Of a DNA stretch of 64,000 bases, positions 1 to 8,207 are shown piece by piece. Position 1 is the stretch's first letter; each line of letters starts with the position of its first letter. The stretch comes from CAKZNE01 sp964485405. GTDB lineage: Bacteria; Bacteroidota; Bacteroidia; Flavobacteriales; Schleiferiaceae. Position numbers and translations under genes: made by a program. The stretch covers positions 1 through 64,000 of the forward strand of contig CAZAJG010000015.1 in assembly GCA_964485405.1 (NCBI GenBank). Reading direction: 5' to 3'. The notes beneath the pieces were generated by a model that made no database searches, had not been told where the DNA came from, and saw nothing but the letters and a program-made list of their open reading frames with translations.

Positions 1-55
1 CCTAATCTTTAACTTGTGTAAACCATCTATCTTAACGAACAGCTAAACGGAACTC

Positions 56-412
56 CTAATTCGAATGTTTTTCAACCACAGCATCGCCCCAATCCGCAAT
101 GGATTGAATTAAAGGAATCACCGTCTTTCCAAAATCAGTTAAGGAATACTCAACTTTCAAAGGAGGTTTTGAAGTGTAAACTCTTCTTTTCACTAAGCCG
201 TCTTCTTCCAATGTTTTTAGTTGTAAGCTCAAGGTTCTTTCTGTAACAGTGGGCATTGATTTTCTCAATTCGTTATACCTCAATTTGTCACTCATCAAAT
301 GAAAAAGAATAACAGTTTTCCATTTTCCACCAATAATTCCCATTGTTAAACTTGCACAACAAGGGTATTCTTTACCTCTAAAAGAGAACATTTTTGATTC
401 CGTTGTCTCCAT
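56..412 (-). CDS. HxlR-family winged-helix transcriptional regulator
   Basis: This 118-residue protein has the HxlR layout: a Cys pair at residues 18-19, the GGKWK segment near 28-32 that opens the winged helix, a recognition region ending in TERTLSLQLKTLEEDGLV, and a beta-wing with KVEYSLTDFGK. Family members are small DNA-binding proteins, often thiol or aldehyde responsive, that control a divergent oxidoreductase gene. That arrangement is present here, with a nitroreductase reading away on the other strand. One of two identical operator-like 12-mers overlaps its start codon, which suggests autoregulation. A start at Met8 is also possible. The effector is unknown. Confidence 0.9.
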   Translation of the reverse strand: METTESKMFSFRGKEYPCCASLTMGIIGGKWKTVILFHLMSDKLRYNELRKSMPTVTERTLSLQLKTLEEDGLVKRRVYTSKPPLKVEYSLTDFGKTVIPLIQSIADWGDAVVEKHSN

Positions 413-491
413 AAACTTTATACTATCCTTTTTGACCGTTATTGCGAGACAAATGTACTATAAATACTTTTGTCACTATAAACTTTATAGT
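411..491. promoter_or_regulatory. Divergent promoter/operator between hxlR-like gene and nitroreductase
   Basis: The 12-mer ATAAACTTTATA occurs at 411-422 and again at 478-489. The second copy sits inside the 17 bp palindrome ACTATAAACTTTATAGT at 475-491, and a further ACTATAAA half-site lies at 457-464. A plus-strand Bacteroidota -7 box TACTTTTG is at 465-472 with TTG 20 bp upstream (442-444). A minus-strand TACATTTG is at 450-457. The promoters therefore overlap back to back with operator-like sites at both edges. The sites are seen in the sequence; HxlR binding is inference. Confidence 0.6.
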
Positions 492-509
492 TTAATCAAG
501 CATAGGATT

Positions 510-1112
510 ATGAGCTTTATAGAATCAATGAAAAATCGTTATACAACTAAAAAGTATGACCCTACAAAAAAAATTGAAGAAGGAGAAATTCAGGCGTTAA
601 AGGAAATTTTACAATTAAGCCCATCTTCAATAAACAGTCAGCCTTGGAAGTTCACTTTTGTTTCTGATGAGGAGATAAAACGAACACTTTCAAAAGTTTC
701 TTGGCTGAATACGACTAAAATTATGGATAGCGATACGCTTATCGTTTTTAGTCGAATTAACAGCATTGACTTATTTGAGAAACAAATCGAACAAGAACTG
801 CCAAAAGGAGCGGTGAATTATTACAAAGAGTTCATTAAGCCGCAATCGGACGAACAAATAAAAGCTTGGTTTGACAGACAAGTTTACTTGGCGTTAGGTG
901 TATTCTTGAGTGCCTGTGCTGAAATGGGAATTGATGCAACTCCTATGGAAGGTATTGAACCAGATAACTATGACAAAATCCTAAATCAAAAGGACTATAC
1001 CACACTGGTAGCGGTAACCATTGGGTATAGAGATATGGAAGACTTCAATCAACCCAGCAAAAAGCCAAAATCAAGAAGAGATCTCAATAAAGTAATAGAA
1101 AGTATTACATAA
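510..1112 (+). CDS. Nitroreductase family protein (NfsB-like, FMN)
   Basis: A 200-residue nitroreductase with the family start NRYTTKKYD near residue 9 (FMN phosphate contact), SPSSINSQPW near 35-45 (FMN loop), the TPMEG loop and the C-terminal VAVTIGYR strand. These homodimeric flavoenzymes use NAD(P)H to reduce nitro compounds or quinones in the cytoplasm. I chose the ATG at 510 because the longer frame from 432 starts at TTG and runs through the promoter and operator. It heads a four-gene plus-strand run to 3775. Natural substrate not inferable. Confidence 0.88.
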   Translation: MSFIESMKNRYTTKKYDPTKKIEEGEIQALKEILQLSPSSINSQPWKFTFVSDEEIKRTLSKVSWLNTTKIMDSDTLIVFSRINSIDLFEKQIEQELPKGAVNYYKEFIKPQSDEQIKAWFDRQVYLALGVFLSACAEMGIDATPMEGIEPDNYDKILNQKDYTTLVAVTIGYRDMEDFNQPSKKPKSRRDLNKVIESIT

Positions 1113-1164
1113 GACGAAAAAGGAGCTTTTAAAATTCTAAACGAAACGACTAAAAATCGATAGT

Positions 1165-2013
1165 ATGTACAAATCCATAGCTTGTTTAACAATAATTTTA
1201 GGCGCGTTAGTTTCTTGCACAAATCAAAACAAAAAACAACATGAAACCGCTTTAGAGCGGAGCGTAAATCCAACAAATACCGTCTTGTTAAGCTCTGAAA
1301 TTGTTTGGGAAAAACTAAATCCAGCAAGAGGAGACCAAAGTCCGCAAGCTGGAACCCTTTGGGGCGATCGGAAAGAAAAAGTTGCCACTGGATTTTTGGC
1401 CAAGTTTGTTGACGGATTTTCTTCACCACCTCATATCCATAATGCAACGTATAGAGCTGTTGTTATAAAAGGGAGTATTCATAATGACGACCCAGCAGCA
1501 GAAAATATGTGGATGAATCCCGGTAGTTTCTGGACACAACCTAAAGGAGAATCACATATTACTTCGGCCAAAGGCGAAGAGAATATAGCTTTAGTAGAAA
1601 TAGATAAAGGGCCTTATTTGGTGCAGCCCATTGAAGAAGCCTATGACAACGGAGAGCGCCCCATCAATATTGACGCTTCAAATGTAGTTTGGTTAGACAG
1701 TAAAAAGACCAATTGGATTGATACGGATAGTAAAGCTGAAATAAGTTTTCTCTGGGAAGCTCATGACTCAAACGGACTTTTTGTAAAACTTCCAAAAACA
1801 TATAGTGGAACCATAACAACAGATGGAACGGTTTTACATTCGGTTGTAATTCAAGGTGAATTGAACTATACCATGCCTCAAAATCAAGTAACAAAAGTGT
1901 TAGACGCTGGCAGTTCTTTTAGTTCAACAAACCAAGCAATTCATACCGTTTCAATAGAAAATAGTAGCGTTATCCTTTACATAAGAACTAACGGAAACAT
2001 TAAAATTGATTAA
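1165..2013 (+). CDS. DUF4437-like double-cupin lipoprotein
   Basis: A 282-residue protein with a lipoprotein signal (lipobox ending at Cys18) followed by two cupin-like halves, roughly residues 40-145 and 155-282. The first half carries the metal-ligand-like stretch PPHIHNATYRAVVIKG. The repeated layout and the PGSFWTQPKGESHITSA segment fit the DUF4437 group. A catalytic role is not established. It lies 52 bp after the nitroreductase and 2 bp before the SDR gene, so it probably shares their HxlR-controlled transcript. Confidence 0.75.
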   Translation: MYKSIACLTIILGALVSCTNQNKKQHETALERSVNPTNTVLLSSEIVWEKLNPARGDQSPQAGTLWGDRKEKVATGFLAKFVDGFSSPPHIHNATYRAVVIKGSIHNDDPAAENMWMNPGSFWTQPKGESHITSAKGEENIALVEIDKGPYLVQPIEEAYDNGERPINIDASNVVWLDSKKTNWIDTDSKAEISFLWEAHDSNGLFVKLPKTYSGTITTDGTVLHSVVIQGELNYTMPQNQVTKVLDAGSSFSSTNQAIHTVSIENSSVILYIRTNGNIKID

Positions 2014-2015
2014 AT

Positions 2016-2813
2016 ATGAAAACAATAGCAATCACAGGAAGTACAGATGGTATTGGCAAGTTAACTGCGACTAAACTGGCTAGTGAGGGCCACCAAATTA
2101 TAGTGCACGGAAGAAGTTCCGAGAAACTGGAAAACACGATCTCAGAAATTAAAGGAATAACAAACAATGATCGTATCAGCGGTTTTGTTTCCGATTTATC
2201 TGACTTCGATAGTATCAAGAAAATGATTGCACAAATATCAACTGAAGTTCCTTCCATTGATGTGTTGATTAATAATGCAGGCGTTTTGAAAAGTCGTGTG
2301 AGGCAAAATCAGGAAAATTTAGATCTGCGGTTTGCCGTAAATTTTTTGGCTCCTTACCTACTTACAAACGGATTATTACCTATTCTTAAAAACAGTAATT
2401 CGCCTAGGGTCATCAATTTAAGTTCAGCCGCACAATCAACAGTATCAATTGACGCATTAGAGGGAAAAGAACAAATTTCAAATAATGAAGCATATGCTCA
2501 AAGCAAATTAGCCTTAACCATGTGGAGTTTTGCCTTTGCACAAGATCACCCTGAAATAATTACAATTGCTGTAAACCCTGGGTCATTATTAAACACCAAA
2601 ATGGCTCAAGAAGCTTATGGTCAACATTGGTCTCCTGCAGAGAAAGGAGCCGATATTTTAGTTGAATTAGCTGTTTCAAAAGAGCATGAAGAAAGTAGTG
2701 GTAAATACTTTGATAATGACAAAGGAGGTTTTTACAATGCGCATAGTGACGTTTATAATCAAGAAAAAATCAATCAGTTGATTTCTGTAACAAACAAAAT
2801 ATTAAAAAAATGA
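2016..2813 (+). CDS. Short-chain dehydrogenase/reductase (SDR)
   Basis: A 265-residue classical SDR: TGSTDGIG dinucleotide-binding motif at residues 7-14, NNAG near 87, a Ser in LSSAAQS, and the catalytic YAQSK near 160. The C-terminus carries a PGSLLNTKM loop like the retinol-dehydrogenase/WWOX-type SDRs. It begins 2 bp after the cupin gene, and its stop overlaps the next start by 4 bp, so translation is probably coupled. Substrate unknown. Confidence 0.88.
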   Translation: MKTIAITGSTDGIGKLTATKLASEGHQIIVHGRSSEKLENTISEIKGITNNDRISGFVSDLSDFDSIKKMIAQISTEVPSIDVLINNAGVLKSRVRQNQENLDLRFAVNFLAPYLLTNGLLPILKNSNSPRVINLSSAAQSTVSIDALEGKEQISNNEAYAQSKLALTMWSFAFAQDHPEIITIAVNPGSLLNTKMAQEAYGQHWSPAEKGADILVELAVSKEHEESSGKYFDNDKGGFYNAHSDVYNQEKINQLISVTNKILKK

Positions 2814-3775
2814 CAACAAATAATGCACTCGTACAAGCTCGTGCCCTCCTTCTACCCTCTCGCAAAGCAGCACTTCATCGAGAAGCTTCAGTTTCGCATT
2901 TTTGGAATAGCAACCGAAAATTGCTAGAAGCCGCATGGGCAGAATGGGAAGTCGAAAACAAAGATGGTTTGCTGATTCCAGACGAAACTCTACTTGATCC
3001 ACGATTGCGACAAGCTGTTACCGAAGCATGGGAAAACCCGGAAAAAGAAGATGCTGTAGCTGATTTATGGGAACAAATTATTCCTGGTGTTTATNNNNNN
3101 NNNNATGTTGCACAGTTCTTTGATGTTGAACGCTTAGCTGAATTTCGTGATTATTTAGAAGCTGCTGTAGATTCACAAATTCCTAAACGTGCACCCTATG
3201 GTATTCAATTGAACCGTTACGGGATCATGCTTGATCCAAGATCAGAAGGACATCTTGCTGCACCTAATTTTCAGTCCTTCTACAAGCAGATTATGGATCG
3301 TTATATGCGTCCAGTTGCACGTTTGCTATTGGGCACTTATGGCTACGATAATCAAACATTTGGTTTTTCTATTCAGTACAATCCAGATAAGGATAAGGAC
3401 TTGCAGGCACATACCGATGCCTCTGCTGCTACCCTGAATATCAATATGAACTTACCCGATGAAGCATTTACAGGTTCAGAAGTTGATTTCTATGACAAGA
3501 CCTCAGGCAAAAAGGTACAGACTATTTTTGAACCGGGTAAAGCGATAATTCACAGAGGAAATGTTCCTCACGCTACGCATCCAATAACAAGTGGACAAAG
3601 AAACAACTTAGTAGTGTGGCTATACGGGGATCAAATGCAAATTCCACAAGGAGCCGCGAATAGCTATGGTAACTTTGATAAATCAGCATCCATAGTTGAT
3701 GCAACCGAAAACGCTTCTGCTCACCAACGTTGGAGTGTACCAGACACCCCAAAAGACACCTTTGCACCGTTTTAG
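2810..3775 (+). CDS. 2-oxoglutarate/Fe(II)-dependent oxygenase, interrupted by an assembly gap
   Basis: About 318-321 residues. The Fe(II) triad is visible as HTD (about His201, Asp203) and a distal His in VPHATHP (about 257), with a 2OG-binding Arg near 264 in SGQRNN. This is a soluble hydroxylase-type double-stranded beta helix preceded by a helical N-terminus. The start overlaps the SDR stop (ATGA). A 10-N gap at 3095-3104 falls at residue 95-99. Joining the flanks through their shared AT gives GVYVAQFF in frame, so little or nothing seems missing. It is the last gene of the HxlR-linked run. Confidence 0.85.
   Translation: MTTNNALVQARALLLPSRKAALHREASVSHFWNSNRKLLEAAWAEWEVENKDGLLIPDETLLDPRLRQAVTEAWENPEKEDAVADLWEQIIPGVYXXXXVAQFFDVERLAEFRDYLEAAVDSQIPKRAPYGIQLNRYGIMLDPRSEGHLAAPNFQSFYKQIMDRYMRPVARLLLGTYGYDNQTFGFSIQYNPDKDKDLQAHTDASAATLNINMNLPDEAFTGSEVDFYDKTSGKKVQTIFEPGKAIIHRGNVPHATHPITSGQRNNLVVWLYGDQMQIPQGAANSYGNFDKSASIVDATENASAHQRWSVPDTPKDTFAPF
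3095..3104. other. 10-N assembly gap inside the 2OG oxygenase gene
   Basis: Ten Ns of placeholder length. The left flank ends in TTTAT and the right flank starts ATGTT. Merging the shared AT removes 12 positions and keeps the reading frame, so the true gap may be zero or negative. Confidence 0.9.
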
Positions 3776-4029
3776 ATAGTATCGTTTTTGAATCACAAAT
3801 GAATGGATAGAGGAAATTCTAAAATAATTATTCTTTATTTTCATGACTGCACTAGGTTGCAGTAAAACTATGCAGTTGCCAACAATCGCTAAAATAAAGC
3901 AAGCCGAAGAGTTTACCTCAGTTGTATGGGGCTTCGTCAGGTTTTGGGGTTAGACAGAGCCACACTCCGAAATCCCGCCTTACTTTAGCCAAACTGTTAC
4001 CCACAAATTAAAACAGGCATTGCTAACCA
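3776..4029. other. Intergenic stretch with a lipoprotein-gene remnant
   Basis: Contains a 36-codon frame at 3843-3953 (starting MTALGCSKTMQLP) that looks like the front of a lipoprotein cut short, followed by a degenerate structured element at about 3945-4005 that shares GAAATCCCGC and TAGCC-n-GTT with the element at 16314-16382. No complete gene seen. Confidence 0.45.
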
Positions 4030-4548
4030 ATGAAAAATATTTTTTTACTAATACTTACGCTTACATGCCTGGTTTCCCAGGCTCAAGAAAAAGGTAATTA
4101 TTATGTTGGGATTAATGGTGTTTCAACAACTAAAGGTGTGTTTGCAAATCCTATGGTTGGAGTTGATATAAATAAAACAAAACTACAAGTAGGACTACTC
4201 GTTGGTTCGAGTTTTGTAAACAATGAGAGCACTATTGGTTTGAAAACAGATTTTCTTTATCTACCAAATGGACAAAAAGAAGACGAATTTAATTTTCATT
4301 TTATAAGTAGCATTAACTACTTCAAAAACTCAATATCAGTAGGGAATGCAAAAACTCAAACAAGTACTTTCCAAATTACATTTGGTTACGGCTTTGATTA
4401 TCAAATTGTAGGGAATTTATCGTTTAAAAGTAATATAGGTTTAGGTTCCTTAGTTGAGGTACGAGACTTTAACTTTGATACAAATTCACCCGAAAATAAA
4501 TGGGGTTTTGCTGGGTTGATTGCATTAGGTTTAAATTACAAACTATGA
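4030..4548 (+). CDS. Secreted outer-membrane beta-barrel-like protein
   Basis: A 172-residue protein with a clean signal peptide ending LVSQAQ, then alternating short strands with a YxGINGVSTTKG opening and terminal ALGLNYKL, typical of small Bacteroidota outer-membrane barrels. The ATGA overlap with the following lipoprotein gene indicates a two-gene operon. Function unrecognised. Confidence 0.65.
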   Translation: MKNIFLLILTLTCLVSQAQEKGNYYVGINGVSTTKGVFANPMVGVDINKTKLQVGLLVGSSFVNNESTIGLKTDFLYLPNGQKEDEFNFHFISSINYFKNSISVGNAKTQTSTFQITFGYGFDYQIVGNLSFKSNIGLGSLVEVRDFNFDTNSPENKWGFAGLIALGLNYKL

Positions 4549-5456
4549 AACGGATATTGATCATATGTTTATTAATTTTCATCTCTTGCGAAGACTTTTC
4601 AGTTCTTGAAAGAGACCAAGAAAATGTTTTCTTTTTCAAAAATGATGGTATCACAAATGATGTATTCTTTGGTCAATTATCAGTTGCAACTTTCAATATT
4701 AAGTTTGGTTATTGTCAAACTTGCGATCCATTTTCAGGAGAGATAGGTGGAGGTTTTGAACAATTAGACCGTATTGCTGAATTGATAAATTCATTAAACT
4801 TGGACATTGTTTCATTGCAAGAAGTGGGTCTTGATTACGATGTTACTATTGTACAAAATCAAGCAGAATACATCGCAAGTAAAACAAATATGAGTTTTGC
4901 TTACGGAATGAATAGGGCTTTACAAAGTGAGAAGAATCTTTTTATAAATGGCTTTTGGGGAAATGCGATTTTGTCAAAATATGAAATAACCGATTTAGAA
5001 AATCCAACCATACGTTACATTGACTATTACAATCAAAATCATGCTTTAAAAGCAACTATAAAACTCAACGAAGAAACGGAAATAATAGTTTTAAATTCAC
5101 ATTTTGCTTCGGGAAGCACCAGTCAGGAAAAGAACAATCAGATAAGCGAAATCAACAGTTTAGTTAGTCAAATAAACAAACCTTACATCTTTACTGGAGA
5201 TTTGAATATATCATATATTGGAGGAATTGATTTCATATCTCAATTTTACGAGGAATTCGATAACAGTCTTGAACTGATTGATGCAAACGAAAGAAACGAG
5301 GTCTTAAATTCTGGAACTTTTGTTAATGGTTCTGTATTAGATTATATTTTTACAGATAAGACAAATTTTAGCATAGAATCTGGATTATTAGCACCAAGTG
5401 AAGGTTTGGATATTTCTGACCATTATTTATATTATGTCAATTTGAATAAAAAATAG
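4545..5456 (+). CDS. Endonuclease/exonuclease/phosphatase-family lipoprotein
   Basis: A 303-residue protein starting at the ATG that overlaps the previous stop (MKRILII). A lipobox ends at Cys15. The EEP fold is clear: ATFNIKF opening, the metal Glu in LDIVSLQEVG, NSHFASGS, GDLNI, and the terminal SDHYLYYV catalytic His. These enzymes cleave phosphodiesters or phosphomonoesters (DNA, inositol phosphates, sphingomyelin). The signal places it on the cell surface or in the periplasm, so phosphate scavenging or nucleic-acid turnover is plausible. Exact substrate unknown. Confidence 0.8.
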   Translation: MKRILIICLLIFISCEDFSVLERDQENVFFFKNDGITNDVFFGQLSVATFNIKFGYCQTCDPFSGEIGGGFEQLDRIAELINSLNLDIVSLQEVGLDYDVTIVQNQAEYIASKTNMSFAYGMNRALQSEKNLFINGFWGNAILSKYEITDLENPTIRYIDYYNQNHALKATIKLNEETEIIVLNSHFASGSTSQEKNNQISEINSLVSQINKPYIFTGDLNISYIGGIDFISQFYEEFDNSLELIDANERNEVLNSGTFVNGSVLDYIFTDKTNFSIESGLLAPSEGLDISDHYLYYVNLNKK

Positions 5457-5483
5457 TTCGAAGTTTGCGGACAATACGTATCT

Positions 5484-5545
5484 AACTTATTACTGGTTCG
5501 AGCCCCTTTGCTAAAGCCCTCACTAACTTTTTACTTGGTTTATTT
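5484..5545. repeat. Degenerate structured intergenic element (copy 2)
   Basis: The segment runs CTAAC-n-ACTGGTTCGAGCC-n-CTAAC and shares ACTGG and GGTTCGAGCC, in the same order, with the element at 16314-16382. It lies just before an unrelated small gene. It could be a decayed recombination site or a dispersed repeat. Confidence 0.35.
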
Positions 5546-5585
5546 TTGCTAAATTAAGTACTGAAACAAGCAACAAATCATATAA

Positions 5586-5912
5586 ATGAAAGTTATGTCG
5601 TCTGGGATTGTTCAACCCGATAGCATTCGAAAGGTTTACGATATAACTACAGTTTATTTTTCTTACTCAAGTGGCTTGCGATATCACTATAACATAAAGA
5701 GAAAATTCAGCTTCAAAGGAGACGGTTATCCAAGAAGAAACAACCAGTTGCGAAAAGATAGAATAAAGCTGATATACAACAACGAACAAACGCAAGTCGG
5801 CTTTAAACCCGCTCCGCTTGTGGCTTTTGAGTTTACCAAAAAACATTCCGTTACTTTACATAAACACGGACGAAGCCTCCACAAGCTTATTAAAATCATT
5901 GAGTTTAATTAA
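5586..5912 (+). CDS. Hypothetical protein, 108 aa
   Basis: A basic 108-residue soluble protein with no signal and no family that I recognise. It is rich in Lys, Arg and Tyr and ends 3 bp before the next gene, so the two are likely cotranscribed. It could be a small enzyme-associated or nucleic-acid-contacting protein, but nothing in the sequence proves that. Confidence 0.55.
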   Translation: MKVMSSGIVQPDSIRKVYDITTVYFSYSSGLRYHYNIKRKFSFKGDGYPRRNNQLRKDRIKLIYNNEQTQVGFKPAPLVAFEFTKKHSVTLHKHGRSLHKLIKIIEFN

Positions 5913-5915
5913 AAA

Positions 5916-6482
5916 ATGATAGAATCAAACAAAATTGATTTTCCAGAAGATAGATTACAGTTATACTCAAAGTTGTCCATTTTTCTTGTCAGCGTGTTGA
6001 TCTCTCCTGTTTTAGGTAGTTACCTATATTGCGCAAATCTCAGACGTAGTGGACAAAAAGACAAGATATTTGGAACTGTCACAGCTATTTTGATAATTAC
6101 ATTTATAACCAAAGTACCTTTTATGGGATTTCGACCAAATAATTTTGCTCTCGGATTTACCCCCGTCATGTTTTTATTTAATGGAATTGTAGCACTGTTA
6201 ATGATAGGGCCATTTTGGAAAGGACACTTTGGGAACAATAATTATCATTCAATTATTCCTTGGAGTAGAATTATATTGCTCCTTTCAGTCTTCATAACAA
6301 TTCAGGTGTATCACTATTGGATTGGAATGAATTACTCAGCTTTTAATCCAGCACCTTTGTATATAATAAGGTTCACTACATTAACAATACTTCCCGCTTT
6401 GTTCATTATACTTTTAGCTCGAATCATATACTTAACATTTAGACATTTGTTTCGAATAAAAGCGAAGCTAAGCACTCAATAA
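5916..6482 (+). CDS. Hypothetical multi-pass membrane protein, 188 aa
   Basis: About four to five hydrophobic segments (roughly residues 18-40, 48-70, 75-95, 112-130, 150-172) with a basic C-terminal tail. No family recognised. It follows the 108-residue protein with a 3 bp spacer, suggesting that the two act together. Confidence 0.6.
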   Translation: MIESNKIDFPEDRLQLYSKLSIFLVSVLISPVLGSYLYCANLRRSGQKDKIFGTVTAILIITFITKVPFMGFRPNNFALGFTPVMFLFNGIVALLMIGPFWKGHFGNNNYHSIIPWSRIILLLSVFITIQVYHYWIGMNYSAFNPAPLYIIRFTTLTILPALFIILLARIIYLTFRHLFRIKAKLSTQ

Positions 6483-6730
6483 AACCAATACTTAACCATC
6501 ACCTTTGTTATTTTGGATGGTGTACTTTTGCGAGTTGCATTAAAGTCTTTCGGACGTTGAAGTCTTCAAAAATCGCACAGTTTTCATTTTAACAATTGGC
6601 AACTGTTAAAAAGTGGCAAAAAAAACACAGAAAATATAATCTCTGAATTGGAGGATAATAACACTAAAGAAGAAGCTATTTGACTGAATTCTGATAAAAA
6701 AAAGAGTATCGTAAAATTTATGAATATAAA

Positions 6731-7384
6731 ATGATTGATGATCAGCAACGTCTAATCTTTATAGAAAACCCTAAAACCGCTTCTTCCTCTCTTCGAAGGG
6801 CATTGATGGGACCGGATTACCTTTCTAATTTCAATGACCCTCGCATAGCCACCATTGGACATCATATACCGCGTGTCTTGAAAGTCAAATATCCTGATAA
6901 GTGGAGAGATTATACATCGATGGTGGTTATTCGAAATACATGGGACCGTGCCCATTCATATTTTACCTACACCCGTGATTATAGTGGAGCCAACTCGTAT
7001 AAGCAGTACTCCTTTGATGAATGGGTGAAAGAGTATTGCCCTGCAGCCAGCGAAGATCACATAAGGGCGTCTTTACATCGCAATGGTCTAATAGAAAATG
7101 TATTAGATCAATTGCCCTACATAGAGGATGTAAACGAAGTGATTACAATGGATAGCTTTGATCGTGATGTACGCGTTGCTCAACTAAATAAGGGATTGGA
7201 GCGTATACGTTCAAAATATGATATCAAAACAGACGTAATCCCTGAAAATGAAAATAATCAAGGACGTACTGAAAAAGTTATCCAGTGGAAACAAGAAACG
7301 GTTGACCGATTATATGAGCAATACCACAAAGAGATTGACATGTTTGGGTTTAAACCTCCTAAGGTTTACCTGTCAGACTCGTAA
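6731..7384 (+). CDS. Sulfotransferase family protein
   Basis: A 217-residue protein with the PAPS 5'-phosphosulfate loop as NPKTASSSLRR (residues 14-24) and the 3'-phosphate motif as VVIRNTWDRAHSYF (about 67-80). This is the Sulfotransfer_2-type fold that moves sulfate from PAPS to a carbohydrate or other acceptor. Length is about right for a short member. No PAPS-synthesis or polysaccharide genes sit beside it, so it looks like an isolated acquired gene. Upstream 250 bp is AT-rich without a recognisable gene. Confidence 0.8.
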   Translation: MIDDQQRLIFIENPKTASSSLRRALMGPDYLSNFNDPRIATIGHHIPRVLKVKYPDKWRDYTSMVVIRNTWDRAHSYFTYTRDYSGANSYKQYSFDEWVKEYCPAASEDHIRASLHRNGLIENVLDQLPYIEDVNEVITMDSFDRDVRVAQLNKGLERIRSKYDIKTDVIPENENNQGRTEKVIQWKQETVDRLYEQYHKEIDMFGFKPPKVYLSDS

Positions 7385-7505
7385 TGGATAGATTGTAAAC
7401 AAAGATATAAGGGACAAAGGGTATTGAACTAGAGGATCACGAACAAAAACTTCACCTCGAGCTTCGTTGTACTGAGCGAATAAAAACCATATCATCTACT
7501 ACCAC

Positions 7506-7586
7506 CTGTAAGCTAACTGAGCTACTACTTGCAAAGGATAGTGCTATGAGATACTTTTATAGATATTAGAAGAGTCCGGCTTACAG
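7506..7586. repeat. 8 bp perfect inverted repeat flanking a 65 bp spacer
   Basis: CTGTAAGC at 7506-7513 and its exact complement GCTTACAG at 7579-7586 bracket a spacer and end about 30 bp before the SRPBCC start. It could be a regulatory hairpin, a recombination-site arm or chance. Confidence 0.3.
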
Positions 7587-7619
7587 ATGATAGTTGGGCG
7601 TTGCAATACATTGTCAATT

Positions 7620-8017
7620 ATGGAATTTATATTAAAAACAAGTTTTAACACCACGGCTAAAAAAATTTATGAAACTTGGTTAGCCAGTGAAGGTCACACA
7701 AAAATGACAGGTGGATCCGCTATTATTTCTGATAAAATTGGAGCTAAATTCACCGCATGGGAGNNNNNNNNNNGGATGGCTATATTGAAGGGGAAAATAT
7801 TGATTTAGAACCAAATAAAAGAATTTTACAATCTTGGAGAACTTCTCAGTTTAACGAAGATGAAGAAGATTCAAAAATAGAAGTGCTGCTTAATGAGGTT
7901 GACGGGAAGACTGAATTAACTTTAATCCATACAAACCTTTCTGAAACTGGAGAACATTACAAAAAGGGTTGGCAAGATCATTACTTTGAACCAATGGCAA
8001 AATATTTTGAACAATAA
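7620..8017 (+). CDS. SRPBCC/AHSA1-family protein, interrupted by an assembly gap
   Basis: START/AHSA1-type protein of about 127 residues. The upstream part ends KFTAW and the downstream part begins DGYIEGENI followed by PNKRILQSWRTSQF, the usual AHSA1 order. As written, a 10-N gap at 7764-7773 puts the two halves in different frames. Collapsing the shared GGA at the flanks gives KFTAWDGYIEG without a frameshift. I chose the ATG at 7620; the longer upstream frame lacks support. The fold binds hydrophobic ligands or acts as a co-chaperone. Confidence 0.75.
7764..7773. other. 10-N assembly gap causing an artificial frameshift
   Basis: Flanks are GCATGGGAG and GGATGGCTAT. Overlapping GGA and dropping the trailing G restores one reading frame (removes 14 positions), matching the expected AWDGYI of the family. 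Probably a failed contig join. Confidence 0.85.
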
Positions 8018-8031
8018 AACGACAACCAAAA

Positions 8032-8207
8032 ATGTTTGAAAATGCATTAGAAAAACGCATTTTAGACGAAACCTTATCTACAATTCCAACTTTTACAATG
8101 AAACTTGTGGTACATATATTATGATATGGAAAGGAAAAAACGAAGACACCGCGCTGTATAAAGGAAATAGAGCGTTCAGTGGTTCGCGAAAGTCCAATGC
8201 GCTTTAA
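8032..8207 (+). pseudogene. Small frameshifted ORF remnant
   Basis: A 30-codon frame at 8032-8124 (MFENALEKRILDE...) is cut off. After a run of four T near 8090, a second frame continues NETCGTYIMIWKGKNEDTALYK to a stop at 8205-8207. One extra T would give a single ORF of about 58 residues. The family is not recognised. It could be a sequencing error in the homopolymer or a decayed cassette gene. The remaining stretch to 8351 holds nothing recognisable. Confidence 0.35.

Noticed and set aside
432..509. TTG-initiated extension of the nitroreductase
   Set aside because: It would translate the promoter and operator, and the family start matches the ATG at 510.
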